This document shows positions 4,960-6,448 of a stretch of DNA of 6,448 nt, one piece after another. Below the pieces are notes generated by a model that was not told the DNA's origin, did no database searches, and was given only the letters and a program-made list of their open reading frames with translations. The DNA is taken from the NCBI GenBank assembly GCA_023437885.1, contig JAEZFH010000422.1, positions 1-6,448 of the forward strand, read 5' to 3'. The DNA comes from Bacillota bacterium. GTDB taxonomy: Bacteria > Bacillota > Clostridia > Lachnospirales > Lachnospiraceae. The translations under genes and the position numbers were made by a program. The stretch's first letter is position 1. The number at the start of each line of letters is the position of its first letter.

Positions 4960-6448
4960 ATGTTAGGTGTGATATATATTCTGCTCTCCTTCTGTGTTGG
5001 CTGGGCAATCTGTGCATATGCGTTTCCTGACCTGGGACACAAGGCGGAGTCAGACTATCTGGGAAGGAAGATATCGGTCAGTCCGTACCTTCTCCTGTTG
5101 CCGGCATGGTATGTAACCGGAACTCTGGCTCTGACCTGGACAACCTATGGGCTGGCATATCTGTTCAGAGGCAGCGAAGAGCCTTTATTATATGCCAACA
5201 GCATATCCCTGCCTTTGGCACTGGTGGTAACCGTATCTGCTTATGTTCGGAAGAAGCATCTGGCAGGGGCCTTCAGGCTGACCCTCCCGGATAAGGATAA
5301 GAGAGCCTTTCGTCTGGAGCTGCTGTATGTGGTTGCTGTGGTTTTTCTGGCCAATCTGTTAATGTGGGTTACTTTTTTTGTTAATGGAGATAATTTATAT
5401 GTTGGAGTATCGGTATTCAGTGATTTTTCACCCCACATAGGAATGATTCGTTCCTTCTCCTACGGCAATAATTTTCCTACCACCTATCCACATTATGCCG
5501 GGGAGGATATCAGATACCACTTTATGTTCCAGTTCCTTGCCGGTAATCTGGAATATCTGGGACTTAGGATAGATTATGCTTTTAACCTACCGAGTATTAT
5601 CAGCTTTATCAGTGCCTTTTTCTTGCTTTACCTGCTGGCGGTGAAGCTGACGGGCAAGCTTTGGGGAGGAATTCTGTCGGGCCTGTTTTTTGCCTTTCGC
5701 AGTTCAAAAACTTTGTTCCTGTATCTGTCCGCACTCCCCCGGGGAGCGGGGATATGGAACGCATTATCCGAAAATACGGATTTTATAAGCAGCACTCCCA
5801 ATGAGGAGTGGGGGTTATGGAATCTGAATGTATATTGTAATCAGCGTCATCTGTCCTTTGGTTTGACTGCCATATTCTTGATTTTGCTGCTGTTTATACC
5901 CCATCTTTACGAGATGTTCCGGGAACTTCAGGATTATCTTAAGGACAGGCCGGAGCGCGAGAACAGGGCTGTGATGAACCGGCTTGCCTCTCTGCCCGGC
6001 ATCATAAAGCGGATCTTTTTTACCAGAGCAGGCTGGGAGATCAGGGATCTGCGAACCCCAATTGCGGCAGGCCTCCTGTTGGGCAGCCTTTCATTCTTTC
6101 ATGGGGCGGCAGTCATTGGTTTGTTGTCGGTATTGTTTGTGATGGCGGTTTTCGCGGGGAGACGTTTGGAGTTCTTAATTACGGCATTGCTGGCCGTAGC
6201 ATTGTCCTTCCTGCAGACGAAGCTGTTCATCCATGGTTCAGCGGTTGCCACTCAATTCTTCTTTGGCTTCATTGCTGAAAATAAGACAGTTTTCGGTGTA
6301 TTGGGCTATCTGAACCGGCTGCTGGGCATTCTGCCCTTTATCCTGCTTGCGGCACTGTGCCTGGAGAAAGGAGCAAACCGGTATTTACTGCTGGCGTTTA
6401 CTGCTCCCCTGGTTTTTGCCTTTACGGTATCGCTGACCGTGGACGTTT
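4960..6448 (+). CDS. Large multi-spanning membrane protein, putative GT-C-like glycosyltransferase (3' end outside window)
   Basis: An uninterrupted frame of 496 codons runs off the right edge. I do not recognise the family. The visible part has about 11-13 hydrophobic segments, roughly at 2-21, 42-70, 82-97, 121-141, 208-229, 235-258, 297-316, 366-384, 386-399, 404-418, 429-447, 452-467 and 474-491. Between the fourth and fifth segments lies a polar loop with DFSPHIGMIRSF (155-166), FPTTYPHYAGEDIRYHF (172-188) and DYAFNLPS (205-212). A second polar loop (259-296) holds NEEWGLWNLNVYCNQRHLSF (281-300). A charged stretch (319-365) is probably cytoplasmic. An acidic, histidine-bearing loop placed early in a many-spanning protein is the layout of GT-C glycosyltransferases, which take sugars from polyprenyl-phosphate donors outside the membrane. 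The adjacent GT2 enzyme would supply such a donor, as in CsbB/YfhO and GtrB/Gtr systems. Function is inference; a polymerase or a flippase-like protein is also possible. Confidence 0.9.
   Translation, partial: MLGVIYILLSFCVGWAICAYAFPDLGHKAESDYLGRKISVSPYLLLLPAWYVTGTLALTWTTYGLAYLFRGSEEPLLYANSISLPLALVVTVSAYVRKKHLAGAFRLTLPDKDKRAFRLELLYVVAVVFLANLLMWVTFFVNGDNLYVGVSVFSDFSPHIGMIRSFSYGNNFPTTYPHYAGEDIRYHFMFQFLAGNLEYLGLRIDYAFNLPSIISFISAFFLLYLLAVKLTGKLWGGILSGLFFAFRSSKTLFLYLSALPRGAGIWNALSENTDFISSTPNEEWGLWNLNVYCNQRHLSFGLTAIFLILLLFIPHLYEMFRELQDYLKDRPERENRAVMNRLASLPGIIKRIFFTRAGWEIRDLRTPIAAGLLLGSLSFFHGAAVIGLLSVLFVMAVFAGRRLEFLITALLAVALSFLQTKLFIHGSAVATQFFFGFIAENKTVFGVLGYLNRLLGILPFILLAALCLEKGANRYLLLAFTAPLVFAFTVSLTVDV

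Noticed and set aside
4839..5030. A short plus-strand frame bridging the glycosyltransferase end and the membrane-protein start
   Set aside because: It overlaps both genes in other frames, has no ribosome binding site at its GTG, and the Cys-rich composition is that of a shadow frame.
1..6448. Mobile elements, CRISPR arrays, tRNA or rRNA genes
   Set aside because: Looked for on both strands; no transposase, no regularly spaced repeats and no tRNA cloverleaf or rRNA segments were seen.

Overview
The window looks like chromosomal DNA from a low-to-mid GC Gram-positive bacterium of the class Clostridia, with a Lachnospiraceae-like relative as my best guess. The grounds are strong AGGAGG-type ribosome binding sites, AT-rich spacers between coding regions of about 45-50% GC, a YtrA-type GntR regulator paired with a BcrA/YtrB-type ABC transporter, and the character of the RecG protein. 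The taxonomic call is inference; no rRNA or other marker is present.

Left part (1-1514, minus strand): a small stress-type ABC transporter operon, read right to left. It starts with a consensus sigma-A promoter (TTGACA, 17 bp, TATTAT) whose -10 box directly abuts a perfect 8-4-8 palindrome. The genes are a 122-residue GntR/YtrA-family repressor, a 166-bp spacer with two inverted repeats, a 232-residue ABC ATPase, and the first 64 residues of an ABC-2 type membrane partner that runs off the left edge. ATPase and permease overlap by 7 nt. The palindrome is very probably the repressor's own operator, making the operon self-repressed until an inducer or cell-envelope stress lifts it.

Middle (1515-3657, plus strand): a divergent promoter region leads into a complete recG, the ATP-dependent branch-migration helicase. 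All helicase motifs are intact, and a TTG start fits the ribosome binding site better than the in-frame ATG 18 nt upstream.

Right part (3658-6448, plus strand): a 220-bp non-coding stretch with a long imperfect inverted repeat and three AT-rich heptads precedes a complete GtrB/CsbB/DPM1-type polyprenyl-phosphate glycosyltransferase of family GT2. After 86 bp comes a large multi-spanning membrane protein, open to the right edge (496 residues visible). It resembles GT-C fold glycosyltransferases in architecture but belongs to no family I can name. Together they suggest a surface glycosylation module: the GT2 enzyme charges a lipid carrier with a sugar on the cytoplasmic side, and the membrane protein would transfer that sugar to a glycan or protein outside. 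This pair is the least described content in the window. I see no rRNA, tRNA, CRISPR array, insertion sequence or phage feature.
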